A DNA stretch of 64,000 bases from Gammaproteobacteria bacterium. GTDB lineage: Bacteria; Pseudomonadota; Gammaproteobacteria; SZUA-229. Every line of letters begins with the position of its first letter. Within the stretch, counting starts at the first letter, position 1. Position numbers and translations under genes: made by a program. The DNA lies in assembly GCA_026995045.1 (NCBI GenBank), contig JALWPK010000037.1, positions 22,649 through 86,648 on the forward strand, in the 5' to 3' direction. This document shows positions 47,555 to 56,566 of the stretch, one piece after another. Under the pieces are notes generated by a model. It had not been told where the DNA came from. It saw only the letters and a list, made by a program, of their open reading frames with translations, and did no database searches.

Positions 47555-49153
47555 TTATTTAACCTGTGGCGGCGTGGTAAAGCTGTGGAACGGCGCCGGT
47601 GAAGGCAAGGTCCATTCCAGGCCGTGCGCGCCCTCCCATACCTGGTCGGTGGCTTTTACAGTTGATTTGCCGCGTGTTGTCTTGATGACATTGTAAAGGA
47701 AAATCAATTGTGAGAAACCGAAGGCAAATGCGCCGATGGAAGCCATCATGTTGAATTCAGCGAACTGCAGGCTGTAGTCCGGGATGCGGCGTGGCATGCC
47801 GGCCAGGCCGACAAAATGCATCGGGAAGAAAAGCACGTTTGCAGATATGGCGGTCAGCCAGAAATGCAACTTGCCCAGTTTTTCATCGTACATGTTGCCG
47901 GTCCACTTCGGTATCCAGAAGTAAACAGCGGCCATAATACCGAAGGCGGCGCCGGTTACCAGTACATAGTGGAAATGCGCTACCACAAAGTAGGTGTCAT
48001 GATACTGGAAGTCAGCCGGCGCGATGCACAGCATCAAGCCGGTAAAGCCGCCTATGGTGAACAGGAAAATGAATGCAATGGCGAACAGCATCGGGGTCTC
48101 AAAGGTCATGGAGCCTTTCCACATGGTGCTGACCCAGTTGAATACTTTTACGCCAGTCGGCACGGCAATCAGCATGGTGGCGTACATAAAGAACAGTTCG
48201 CCAGCGACTGGCATGCCGGTAGTGAACATGTGATGCGCCCATACAATGAATGACAGGAAGGCGATGGAAGCGGTTGCATATACCATTGAGCTGTAACCGA
48301 AAATCTTCTTGCGCGCGAAGGTCGGGACAATTTCAGAGATAATGCCGAAAGAAGGCAGAATCATGATGTATACCTCGGGGTGGCCGAAGAACCAGAATAC
48401 ATGCTGGAACATGACCGGGTCGCCGCCACCGGCGGCGTCAAAGAAGCTGGTGCCAAAGTTGCGGTCGGTCAGCATCATGGTGACCGCGCCCGCCAGAACT
48501 GGCATCACGGCAATCAGCAGGTAGGCGGTAATGAACCAGGTCCAGACAAAAATCGGCATCTTCATGTATGTCATGCCAGGGGCGCGCATGTTCATGATGG
48601 TGGCGATAATGTTAATGGAGCCCATGATGGATGAGATGCCCATCAGGTGCACCGAGAAGATAAAGAAATCGGTTGAAGCGGGGCCAAACTTGGTGGACAG
48701 GGGGGCGTAGAATGTCCAGCCGAAGTTGGGCGCCGAGCCCATGCCCATGATGCTCATGATCAGGCTGGCGATCAGCAGGCCGAAAGCGCCTGGCAGCAAC
48801 CAGAAACTCCAGTTGTTCATGCGGGGCAGAGCCATATCCGGAGCGCCAATCATCATCGGCACCATCCAGTTCGCAAGGCCGACAAAGGCCGGCATAATCA
48901 CGCCGAATACCATAATGAGACCATGCAGGGTAGTCATCTGGTTGAAGAACTCGGGCTCAACCAGTTGCAGGCCCGGCTGGAACAGTTCGGCGCGAATCAC
49001 CAGCGCCAGTGAGCCACCAACAAAGAACATGATGAAACTGAACCACAGGTACATGGTTCCAATGTCTTTATGGTTGGTGCTGAACAGCCAGCGGCCAATG
49101 CCAGTGGGTTTGTGATCATGATGATCGTGATGCTCTTCGATAACAGCGCTCAT
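47555..49153 (-). CDS. coxA: cytochrome c oxidase subunit I
   Basis: The catalytic haem-copper subunit, 532 residues and twelve helices. Haem and CuB ligands are visible: [26 protein letters not shown] with the cross-linked tyrosine and the D-channel Glu, WAHHMFTTG and [14 protein letters not shown]. The GHPEVY form indicates an A-type oxidase. Reduces oxygen to water while pumping protons. Confidence 0.98.
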   Translation of the reverse strand: MSAVIEEHHDHHDHKPTGIGRWLFSTNHKDIGTMYLWFSFIMFFVGGSLALVIRAELFQPGLQLVEPEFFNQMTTLHGLIMVFGVIMPAFVGLANWMVPMMIGAPDMALPRMNNWSFWLLPGAFGLLIASLIMSIMGMGSAPNFGWTFYAPLSTKFGPASTDFFIFSVHLMGISSIMGSINIIATIMNMRAPGMTYMKMPIFVWTWFITAYLLIAVMPVLAGAVTMMLTDRNFGTSFFDAAGGGDPVMFQHVFWFFGHPEVYIMILPSFGIISEIVPTFARKKIFGYSSMVYATASIAFLSFIVWAHHMFTTGMPVAGELFFMYATMLIAVPTGVKVFNWVSTMWKGSMTFETPMLFAIAFIFLFTIGGFTGLMLCIAPADFQYHDTYFVVAHFHYVLVTGAAFGIMAAVYFWIPKWTGNMYDEKLGKLHFWLTAISANVLFFPMHFVGLAGMPRRIPDYSLQFAEFNMMASIGAFAFGFSQLIFLYNVIKTTRGKSTVKATDQVWEGAHGLEWTLPSPAPFHSFTTPPQVK

Positions 49154-49231
49154 AGTTGCCCCTTGTATCTTGTCTATCTGTGTTATTCAAAAATATTCAA
49201 ATCGTTTGAATTCGTATATCGGTTTGCCGGC

Positions 49232-50365
49232 TTATCGCATGGCCTTGACGTCGGATGGTTGCGCCATGTCGCCGGTATCGTTGCCCCAGGCGTTACGCTC
49301 ATAGGTAACAACAGCAGCAAGGTCAACGTCATTCAGTTGACCGCCAAAGGCCTGCATGGCGGTGCCAGCAACGCCGTGCATAACCGTTGACAGGTGTTTG
49401 CTGATATCACCGGTAGCAATCGGGCTGCCTTTCAGCGCCGGGAAGACATTTGGCAGGCCTTCACCGTTGGCCTGATGACAACCTGCGCAGAAGGTGCCGT
49501 AAACCTGTTCGCCCTTGGCTATCAGCTCGGCCTTTGTCCAGGTTTTGCTGGCGGAAGCGGCGACTTCAGCGGCGGCGGCTTTCTGGCTATCAACCCATGC
49601 AGCATAGTCTTCCTTGCTGAGCGCTTCCACCACAATCGGCATGAAACCGTGGTTGGCGCCGCACAGTTCTGCGCATTTGCCGCGGTAGACGCCGGGCTCA
49701 GGCACGTTGATCCAGCTTTCATTAATGAAACCCGGAATGGCGTCTTTTTTCACGCCAAACTGGGGCACCCACCAGGAATGGATGACATCGTTTGACGTGA
49801 ACAGCAAGCGCACTTTGGTATCAACCGGCACTACCAGGCGGTTGTCGACATCCAGCAAGTATTTGTCATCCTTTGGCACCTCCGCATTGGTAGACAGGCT
49901 GAGAGCCTTGGGCGTGGCTATGTTACTGAAGTAGCTGATATCTTCAGCTTTTTCGCCAACGTTGTAATCATAATGCCATTTCCACTGGTAGCCGGTGACC
50001 TTGATGGACATATCCGGGCTGGATACGTCTTCCATCGCCAGCAGGGTCTTGGTGGCGGGGATAGCCATCACAATCAGGATGACAAACGGGATAATGGTCC
50101 ACAAAATTTCCAGCGTGGTGCTTTCGTGGAAGTCGGCCGGCTGGTGGCCTTTTGATTTGCGGTGGTTGATGATGGAGTAAATCATGGCGCCAAACACAAC
50201 GATGCCGATGCCGACACAAATCCACATTACCATGGTATGGATTTCATAAGCGCTCTGGCTGAATTCAGTTACACCGGGGACCATATTGAGCTGGTAATCC
50301 GCGAACGATTGTCCGCTTAACAGCATTAGCCCAAACAAACCGGCAACACGGATGGCTGCAATCAT
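49232..50365 (-). CDS. coxB: cytochrome c oxidase subunit II with fused haem c domain
   Basis: A 377-residue subunit. A signal peptide (AGLFGLMLLSGQSFA), two helices and a cupredoxin domain with the CuA ligands (GKCAELCGANHGFM) are followed by a cytochrome c domain with CAGCH (haem attachment) and a later Met region. The fusion marks a caa3-type oxidase that can take electrons through its own haem c. ATG 50365 has AGGAG at normal spacing; the longer frame starts at TTG 50380. First gene of the oxidase operon. Confidence 0.96.
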   Translation of the reverse strand: MIAAIRVAGLFGLMLLSGQSFADYQLNMVPGVTEFSQSAYEIHTMVMWICVGIGIVVFGAMIYSIINHRKSKGHQPADFHESTTLEILWTIIPFVILIVMAIPATKTLLAMEDVSSPDMSIKVTGYQWKWHYDYNVGEKAEDISYFSNIATPKALSLSTNAEVPKDDKYLLDVDNRLVVPVDTKVRLLFTSNDVIHSWWVPQFGVKKDAIPGFINESWINVPEPGVYRGKCAELCGANHGFMPIVVEALSKEDYAAWVDSQKAAAAEVAASASKTWTKAELIAKGEQVYGTFCAGCHQANGEGLPNVFPALKGSPIATGDISKHLSTVMHGVAGTAMQAFGGQLNDVDLAAVVTYERNAWGNDTGDMAQPSDVKAMR

Positions 50366-50762
50366 GTTGACTCCTGACAAGTAAATTTTAGTTTTAAATT
50401 CTTATTCATACCCTGACGTTGCCAGCACTCATAAATAGCGTGTTAGGAAGTCGGCGGCGACTTATCACATGTTTTTTTCGCTGTAACTGACCTGAATCAA
50501 AATTTGCCAGAGTAGTAACGGCGCGTATTGTATTTTTTATACAAGGTTAATTCAAGCTAAATCACGAGAAATTGGGCTGGAAAAGGCTGAAAACAATGAA
50601 ATTGTTTGCAGGCCTTGATGAGTTTTTTATATGGCGGGATAAAATTTTCAAAAAACCTGTATCGCGCCTGTTATATAAGTGTTTTCTTATGTGTTTGCAC
50701 ATCCATAAATATAAGAAAACACTTATTTTCTAATATAAAAATGGAATTCGAAACCGGTTTTG
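50366..50762. other. cox operon leader and oxyR 3' region with 16-bp inverted repeat
   Basis: A 397-bp AT-rich spacer between the coxB start and the oxyR stop. It holds a perfect 16-bp inverted repeat, ATAAGTGTTTTCTTAT (50675-50690) and ATAAGAAAACACTTAT (50711-50726), with a 20-nt spacer. It lies 37 bp beyond the oxyR stop and could be its terminator (no T run) or an upstream site of the cox promoter. No ORF was accepted. Confidence 0.6.
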
Positions 50763-51719
50763 TCATTTTTTCGTTTGTCTGGCGGTTTTTGCCATTTTTG
50801 CTTTTTGCACGCAACTTAGCTGGCAAGCGCGCACCGCCTGATGCAGCAGATCGATTACTTTGGGCCGGGGAAAGGACACGCGCCAGGCGAGCACCACCGT
50901 GCGTTTGGGAGCGGGGTTGGCGAAGCGGCGAATCGCGAGCAGACGCTGGGAATAACGGTCGGCGCCGGCAGCGGTGCAGGGCAGTACGGTCACGCCCAGG
51001 CCAGACACCACCATATGCCGGATGGTTTCCAGCGAGCCGCCTTCAATCGCATGCGGCAGGTCGCCTTCGAGACCGGGTTTGGGCACGCAAGCGGGGCAGG
51101 CGTCGATGACGTGGTCGCGGAAACAGTGACCGGCGCCGAGCAGCAGCACGGTTTCATCTTCCAGTTGCTCCGCCTTGATGGTTTTGCGCGTGGTTAATGG
51201 ATGACTGGCGGGCAACAGCACCACAAAGGGCTCATCATACAGCTTGACGCTGACGATGCCCTGTTCCTCAAACGGCAGCGCGACGATAATCACATCCAGT
51301 TCGCCCTGTTTGAGTTTTTCCTTAAGCACGGAGGTGTAGTTTTCTTCAATCACCAACGGCATCTGCGGCGCCATCTCGCGCAGCGTGGGTATCAGTTCGG
51401 GAAACAAATAAGGGCCAATGGTATATATTGCGCCGATGCGCAATGGCCCGGCAAGCTGATCCTTGCCGTGCTGGGCGATCAGTTTTACGGTTTCCGCCGA
51501 TTCCAGCGCGCGCTGCGCCTGTTCGATAATCTGCTCGCCAACCGGCGTCAGGCCGACTTCCCCGGCGCGGCGTTCGAAGATCGTTACGCCAAGTTCATCT
51601 TCCAGTTTTTTCACTGACACGCTCAAGGTCGGTTGGCTGACATGACATGCCTTGGCCGCACGGCCAAAATGTTTCTCGCGGGCGACGGCGATAATGTAGC
51701 GCAGTTCGGTAAGCGTCAT
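50763..51719 (-). CDS. oxyR: hydrogen peroxide-inducible regulator OxyR
   Basis: A 318-residue LysR-type activator. The N-terminal helix-turn-helix (MTLTELRYIIAVAREKHFGRAAKACHVSQPTLS, residues 1-60) is OxyR-like and the sensing pair is kept in GHCFRDHVIDAC, matching the redox cysteines of E. coli OxyR. The lysine-rich C-terminus is slightly long. It is divergent from a diheme peroxidase gene, fitting a peroxide response, and an OxyR-type site lies between them. Confidence 0.94.
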   Translation of the reverse strand: MTLTELRYIIAVAREKHFGRAAKACHVSQPTLSVSVKKLEDELGVTIFERRAGEVGLTPVGEQIIEQAQRALESAETVKLIAQHGKDQLAGPLRIGAIYTIGPYLFPELIPTLREMAPQMPLVIEENYTSVLKEKLKQGELDVIIVALPFEEQGIVSVKLYDEPFVVLLPASHPLTTRKTIKAEQLEDETVLLLGAGHCFRDHVIDACPACVPKPGLEGDLPHAIEGGSLETIRHMVVSGLGVTVLPCTAAGADRYSQRLLAIRRFANPAPKRTVVLAWRVSFPRPKVIDLLHQAVRACQLSCVQKAKMAKTARQTKK

Positions 51720-51839
51720 GGCTGGCCTCAGTCTCAGGTGGATTTTGTATTTTAGTTAACATCAATTATGCGAATCGGTGCAATGGTTTTTAATTATGAT
51801 AAGTGTTTCCTAATATTAATAATCACTAATTAATATCTG

Positions 51840-51876
51840 ATAGTTTTAGACTAAAACGCGCATTGAAAATAACTAA
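51840..51876. promoter_or_regulatory. candidate OxyR operator
   Basis: Four tetranucleotides spaced by exactly seven bases: ATAG (51840), CTAA (51851), ATTG (51862) and CTAA (51873). The published OxyR consensus is ATAG-N7-CTAT-N7-ATAG-N7-CTAT; this matches 13 of 16 positions with exact spacing. It lies in the oxyR-peroxidase divergent region, 121 bp from oxyR and 130 bp from the peroxidase start. Confidence 0.6.
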
Positions 51877-52006
51877 TGGCAATCACCGGGGAGCATGGAC
51901 ACAATAGATTGTGTATAAATTTGCAGCGCAGTTATGAAGCTGCTGCACACTGAATGAAGAAAAACAATCACCATTTACATTCGTTAGGGACTATGGAGAA
52001 CATTCT

Positions 52007-53122
52007 ATGAAACGCTCATTATCATTTGCGATCATTATCGGGCTGGCCAGCGGCTCCTCGCTGGCTGCGCCACTGGGTCTGCCGCCAGCGCCGATTCCGG
52101 CAGACAATCCACAAACCCCGGCGAAAATCAAACTCGGCGACCGTTTGTATCACGACAAACGCCTCAGCGCGGACGGCAAAGTCGCCTGCGCCACCTGTCA
52201 TGCCGAGGACAAGGGCTTTACCGACAATCTGCCGGTTGCCAAAGGCTTCCGCGGCCAGACCGGCACCCGTAGCGCGCCGACCGTCATCAACGCAGCGTAT
52301 TACACCAGCCAGTTCTGGGACGGTCGCGAGCCGGATCTGGAAGGGCAGTCCAAGGGGCCGTTCATCAACCCGGTGGAAGGCGGTCTGGAAAACCACGACA
52401 TGCTGCTGAAAAAAGTGCGCGCCGACAAGCAGTACAACCGGGCGTTCAAGCAGGTGTTTGGCGTCAGCGGCAAGGACATCACCATTGATCATGTAGCGAA
52501 GGCGATAGCCAGTTTCGAGCGCACCATCATTGGTGGTGATTCCGCCTTCGACCGTTATCAATATGGCGGTGACGACAAGGCTTTGAGCGCATCCGCCAAA
52601 CGCGGGCTGGAACTGTTCCGAAACAAGGCGCGTTGCGTGTCCTGTCACACCATTGAGCAGACCCAGGCGCTGTTCACCGACAACCGTTTCCATAACATCG
52701 GCGTGGGCTTCAAAAAGATACAGGGCAAAGAGGCCAGAACCGCGGCTGCGTTTCTCCAGAAAAAGCACAATTCGAAAGTCAATCTTGACGTCACCGTGCT
52801 CACCAATGAAAACATATCAGAACTCGGTCGCTTTGCTGTGACCGGCAACATGACCGAAGTCGGCGCATTCAAAACCCCGACGCTGCGCAATATCGACCTG
52901 ACGGCGCCGTATATGCACGATGGCAGTCTGGAAACGCTGGAAGACGTGATTGATTTTTACAATAACGGTGGTCGCGTCAAGGAAACTGATCCGGTGTCCG
53001 GCTTCCTCAGCGGCGGCATCAAACCGCTGGGTTTGAGCAAGCAGGAGAAAAAAGACCTGGTCGCGTTTCTGAAATCATTGACCACGCCTAAATACGCAAA
53101 GCTGGCGGGTAAACAGGAGTAA
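52007..53122 (+). CDS. diheme cytochrome c peroxidase (MauG/CcpA family)
   Basis: A 371-residue periplasmic protein with a signal peptide (SFAIIIGLASGSSLA). Two haem c sites are present: CATCH (Cys61-His65) and CVSCH (near residue 207). Conserved surroundings include LGDRLYHDKRLSADGKVACATCH, RSAPTVINAAY, FWDGREPDLEGQ and TPTLRNIDLTAPYMHDGSLETLEDV. Such enzymes reduce hydrogen peroxide in the periplasm or modify proteins; which one cannot be told. Divergent from oxyR; the phosphoesterase gene follows after 6 bp. Confidence 0.92.
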   Translation: MKRSLSFAIIIGLASGSSLAAPLGLPPAPIPADNPQTPAKIKLGDRLYHDKRLSADGKVACATCHAEDKGFTDNLPVAKGFRGQTGTRSAPTVINAAYYTSQFWDGREPDLEGQSKGPFINPVEGGLENHDMLLKKVRADKQYNRAFKQVFGVSGKDITIDHVAKAIASFERTIIGGDSAFDRYQYGGDDKALSASAKRGLELFRNKARCVSCHTIEQTQALFTDNRFHNIGVGFKKIQGKEARTAAAFLQKKHNSKVNLDVTVLTNENISELGRFAVTGNMTEVGAFKTPTLRNIDLTAPYMHDGSLETLEDVIDFYNNGGRVKETDPVSGFLSGGIKPLGLSKQEKKDLVAFLKSLTTPKYAKLAGKQE

Positions 53123-53128
53123 ACAATC

Positions 53129-54202
53129 ATGAGCAAAACATTCAACCGACGGGATTTCCTGAAACGCAGCGCGGTGGTGGCCGCCGGCGCCTTGCCGCTG
53201 AGCACCATTGAGATTGCGTTCGGTAAAAACAATCCGCAAAACTTTACCTTTGCCTATATTTCCGACTCGCACATCACTCATATAAAGGGCAACAAGTTTG
53301 TGCGCAACTGGGACAGGGGACTGATACGCGCCGTGGCGGAAACCAACCTGATGGACCCGAAGCCGGACTTTGTTTTCTATGGTGGCGATATCGCGCAGCT
53401 TGGCAAGCCCGAGGAAATCGATCATGGTCTGGAAATTCTGTCCGGCCTCAGTCCCAAAGTGCATTACGTCATGGGCGAGCATGACTATTATGTCGACCTC
53501 GGTGAATACTGGCGCAAGCAACTGGGCCCGGATCATTACAGCTTCGATCACAAGGGCGTGCATTTTGTGGTGCTCAACAGCATTCTCACGCATGAAAAAT
53601 GGATGCACAAAAAATGGCCCAGTGGCATGGATCGCATGAAACAGATGGCGCGGCTGGATAATCCAAACGGCCAGCCATTTATGGTGGGCGACGCCCAGCG
53701 CAAGTGGTTGAAGAACGACCTCGCCAAGGTGTCCAAAGACACGCCGGTGGTGGTGTTCTCGCATTCGCCGATTCAGAAAATCTACAAGGGCTGGAATTTC
53801 TGGACCGATGACGCCGAGCAGGTGCAGGCCTTGCTGAAACCGTTCAACAAGGTGACAGTGATTTACGGCCATGTGCACCAGATTCAGTACAACCAGATCG
53901 GCAATATCAGTTTCCACTCTGCGATGGCGACCGCCTGGCCGTGGCCGTATCCCAAGACCTATGTGCAAAAGGCCAGCTACATGCCCAAGTTGACGGTCGA
54001 GATGAACCGCGCCGATCCGTTCTTCGAGCGCGACGCCACCGGCTGGCAGTTCATCAACATGGATACCGGCAATGTCGACATGCATTATGTGCTGCCGGAA
54101 AACCAGAACCGCGTGGTCGCGTTTGATAAAAAAGCAGGCCATCCAGTTGACCGGGATTTCCAGGATTCGGCCAAACGTATCCCACCGCAAAAGCACTTTT
54201 AA
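53129..54202 (+). CDS. Tat-exported metallophosphoesterase
   Basis: A 357-residue calcineurin-like phosphoesterase with a twin-arginine signal (NRRDFLKRSAVVAAGALPLS), so it is exported folded. Metal motifs: ISDSH, YGGDI, MGEHD (the usual GNHD has Asn, here Glu), FSHSP and GHVHQ. The Asn-to-Glu change affects a metal ligand, and I recall it in some Tat-exported members, so activity is uncertain rather than excluded. Substrate unknown. Lies 6 bp after the peroxidase and 15 bp before the cytochrome, clearly one operon. Confidence 0.88.
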   Translation: MSKTFNRRDFLKRSAVVAAGALPLSTIEIAFGKNNPQNFTFAYISDSHITHIKGNKFVRNWDRGLIRAVAETNLMDPKPDFVFYGGDIAQLGKPEEIDHGLEILSGLSPKVHYVMGEHDYYVDLGEYWRKQLGPDHYSFDHKGVHFVVLNSILTHEKWMHKKWPSGMDRMKQMARLDNPNGQPFMVGDAQRKWLKNDLAKVSKDTPVVVFSHSPIQKIYKGWNFWTDDAEQVQALLKPFNKVTVIYGHVHQIQYNQIGNISFHSAMATAWPWPYPKTYVQKASYMPKLTVEMNRADPFFERDATGWQFINMDTGNVDMHYVLPENQNRVVAFDKKAGHPVDRDFQDSAKRIPPQKHF

Positions 54203-54217
54203 CAAGGTGAAAGGAGA

Positions 54218-54634
54218 ATGACTATGCAGATAACAATCATACACGCTTTGATCGGCATGCTGGCGTCAACGACCATGCTGGCGACAAGCGCGCAGGCGGA
54301 TATGTTTACCGAAGCCGACCTGAAGCGCTGGAATGACGAGTTCATGGCGGTGGTCAACAAGGGCGAGAAAGTCTTTCACGGCGGCTTCAGGAGCAAGAAC
54401 ACCGTGTCCTGTGACCAGTGCCATCCGAACGCGACCAACATCCACCCGGAAACCTATCCGAAATTCCAGCAACAGTTGGGCAAGGTGGCGGTGCTGGGTG
54501 AAATGATTAACTGGTGCATCATGAACCCGCTGGAAAGCGAACCGCTGGCGCTGGACGACCCGGACATGGTGGCGCTGCAAGCCTATATTCACTATGAGCG
54601 TCGCGGCGTCAAACTGGAGCCGGGCAAGCACTAG
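54218..54634 (+). CDS. monohaem c-type cytochrome
   Basis: A 138-residue periplasmic cytochrome with a signal peptide (LIGMLASTTMLATSAQA). One haem site CDQCH is followed by HPNATNIHPETYP and a later MINWCIMNPLESEPLALDD segment, a pattern seen in c-type cytochromes related to sulfur-oxidation enzymes; the Cys there is unpaired. A likely electron donor to the diheme peroxidase encoded in the same operon. A terminator follows. Confidence 0.88.
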   Translation: MTMQITIIHALIGMLASTTMLATSAQADMFTEADLKRWNDEFMAVVNKGEKVFHGGFRSKNTVSCDQCHPNATNIHPETYPKFQQQLGKVAVLGEMINWCIMNPLESEPLALDDPDMVALQAYIHYERRGVKLEPGKH

Positions 54635-54660
54635 CTGGCCGGTCGTGTGCTGCATGAACC

Positions 54661-54692
54661 AAGCCACGCGCGGGTAGTGCGTGGCTTTTTTA
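54661..54692 (+). terminator. Rho-independent terminator of the peroxidase operon
   Basis: Stem AGCCACGC (54662-54669) with GCGTGGCT (54679-54686) and a T run, 27 bp after the cytochrome stop. Confidence 0.9.
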
Positions 54693-54936
54693 TTATGCTT
54701 CTTTATTGGTAAACATAAACTTACAGAGCAAACTTCATTGCAAATGGCGTTATCCAGGTAAATACACTATTTAACATAATATACATTATGCATAGTAACG
54801 TGTGGTTTGACTTTGGAGTTAGCACCGGATGCGTGAACATTCCAGCGACACATTTGTCACAGAGTTGACTATAAATAACTGTGGCAATTCCTACTCCGTC
54901 AGATCAATGACCCGAAAGCATTCAGGGAGACTTATC

Positions 54937-55413
54937 TTGTACAAATACATCACTACATTGCTGCTGGTGTTTAGCCTGCAAACTGCTTACGCTGTCAATG
55001 CGCCTCAATTCAGTCTCAAGGACAGCGCCGGTAAAACCGTGTCGCTCAAGCAATACCGCGGCAAGGTAGTCTTTGTCGATTTCTGGGCGTCTTGGTGTAC
55101 ACCATGCAAGCAATCTTTTCCGTTCATGAATGAACTGCACGAGCGTTACGACAAAAAGGGGCTGAAAATTATCGGCATCAATCTGGATACGGAAAAAAAG
55201 GACGCTGACAGGTTTCTGAAACAGGTCAAGGCAGACTTTACCATCGCCTTTGATCCGTCCGGCAAGACGGCGGAACAATACGACTTGCAGGTTATGCCCA
55301 GCTCCTACCTGATCGACCGCAATGGCAGGCTGGTGTATTTGCATCGGGGTTTCAAGGCCGGCGACAAGCGCGAAATGGAAGAAAAAATTGTACAGGCGCT
55401 GAAAGCCCGCTGA
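54937..55413 (+). CDS. TlpA-like thioredoxin-family protein, exported
   Basis: A periplasmic thiol-disulfide protein of about 158 residues. The likely start is TTG 54937, with GGGAG seven bases upstream; it gives a clean signal peptide (YITTLLLVFSLQTAYA). The open frame runs further back to 54829 (ATG) and 54907 (ATG), without better signals. The domain holds FVDFWASWCTPCKQSFPFMNEL (Cys54, Cys57) and the cis-proline in QVMPSSYLIDRNG. Probably a reductant for cytochrome maturation or a copper site; partner unknown. Confidence 0.88.
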   Translation: MYKYITTLLLVFSLQTAYAVNAPQFSLKDSAGKTVSLKQYRGKVVFVDFWASWCTPCKQSFPFMNELHERYDKKGLKIIGINLDTEKKDADRFLKQVKADFTIAFDPSGKTAEQYDLQVMPSSYLIDRNGRLVYLHRGFKAGDKREMEEKIVQALKAR

Positions 55414-55414
55414 T

Positions 55415-55476
55415 CACGGCATTTGTGACAGCAATGCCGTGCAAAAGCCTGCTGTATTGATACAGCAGGCTTTTTT
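55415..55476. terminator. hairpin plus bidirectional terminator
   Basis: A 9-bp hairpin (55415-55423 with 55433-55441) without T run is followed by a strong stem GCCTGCTGTA (55447-55456) with TACAGCAGGC (55461-55470), flanked by A and T runs. It can stop the thioredoxin gene (plus) and the diguanylate cyclase (minus, stop at 55475). Confidence 0.85.
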
Positions 55477-56563
55477 ATTCCCAGACGATGCGGTTGCGCC
55501 CTATCTGTTTCGCCTTGTACATGCGGTTGTCAGCACTCATCAGGGTTTCCTGTATGCTGTTATATTCACGGAAATTGGCTAGCCCCATCGATACCGTCAC
55601 GCTCAACGCAGGCGCCAGATCGTTGAAGTTATAGTTCTCCAGCGTGCTACGGATACGCTCGGCGATGGTCTTGGCCTGTTCGATGTCGGTGTTGTTCAAC
55701 AGCACCACAAACTCCTCGCCACCGAAGCGCGCCGCATAATCGATTTCACGAATGGAGCGTTTGAGAATGTCGGCAAAGGTTTGCAGTACCTTGTCGCCGG
55801 TATGATGGCCGAAACTGTCATTGACATATTTGAAATGATCCAGGTCAGCGAACACAATGACAAAATCGCTGTCGTCACGTTCTGACCAGGCTTTCTGCTT
55901 GCCGAGTATTTCCATAAAGCGACGTCGTGTGGTCAGGCCGGTCAGGTCATCGGTGGTCGCCAGTTTGCGATTTTCTTCCAGCGCGCGCGTCAGCTTGATG
56001 TTTTGCAACCGGTTGCGCTCGCGCAACTGACTGGCGGCGGAGCCGGTATACACCATCAACACACAAGTCAGCGAGAAACCAATGAAGTAAAGGATTTCAC
56101 GGTCAAGATGCAGCCGCAGCGGCTGATTGATATACAAGGCAATCAGCACCGCCAGATACCCCAGCAGGGTAATCACGGTGATGGTGAGAAACTGTCGTGA
56201 TGTCAGTCGAAACGTGCCAAAGCTGAGCAAGGCAAAAAACGCCATCAGCATGATGCCGCGCAAATCGTTGAGCATGTATACCGCCAGCAGCATGAACGGT
56301 ATTGACCAGTACATTTGCGCCAGGGTCATGCTGGGGTCTTTCAGTTTGAGGTTGAGACCGCTGCGAATGATAAAAGTAAAGGTCAACAGGCCCGCCCAGT
56401 ACGCGCCCAGCACAATCAGAAGAAACTGCGCATCGGTGCGGAAATAGCCTTTTATATGCAGGTAAAAGCCGATGATGGTGTAAATAAAGGATGCGGCAAG
56501 CGCAGCAAAGTGACGTTTCAGTCGCAGGCGTTGTTTGGGTTCATCCGGTAAAAAGCGTTTCAC
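55475..56563 (-). CDS. membrane diguanylate cyclase (GGDEF)
   Basis: A 362-residue membrane protein with about six helices (residues 15-185) of the kind found in several membrane-bound cyclases, then a coiled segment and a GGDEF domain (about 200-360). The active site is intact, RFGGEEFVVLL, and the domain begins LTTDDLTGLTTRRRF in the variant ATTDDLTGL. It makes the second messenger c-di-GMP, in contrast to the EAL protein at 14.5 kb. The stimulus is unknown. No inhibitory RxxD is obvious. Confidence 0.93.
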   Translation of the reverse strand: MKRFLPDEPKQRLRLKRHFAALAASFIYTIIGFYLHIKGYFRTDAQFLLIVLGAYWAGLLTFTFIIRSGLNLKLKDPSMTLAQMYWSIPFMLLAVYMLNDLRGIMLMAFFALLSFGTFRLTSRQFLTITVITLLGYLAVLIALYINQPLRLHLDREILYFIGFSLTCVLMVYTGSAASQLRERNRLQNIKLTRALEENRKLATTDDLTGLTTRRRFMEILGKQKAWSERDDSDFVIVFADLDHFKYVNDSFGHHTGDKVLQTFADILKRSIREIDYAARFGGEEFVVLLNNTDIEQAKTIAERIRSTLENYNFNDLAPALSVTVSMGLANFREYNSIQETLMSADNRMYKAKQIGRNRIVWE

Positions 56564-56566
56564 TGT

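Noticed and set aside
50606..51109. A 167-residue plus-strand frame over the oxyR 3' end
   Set aside because: It is antisense to oxyR, with Arg/Gly-rich shadow composition and no family match.
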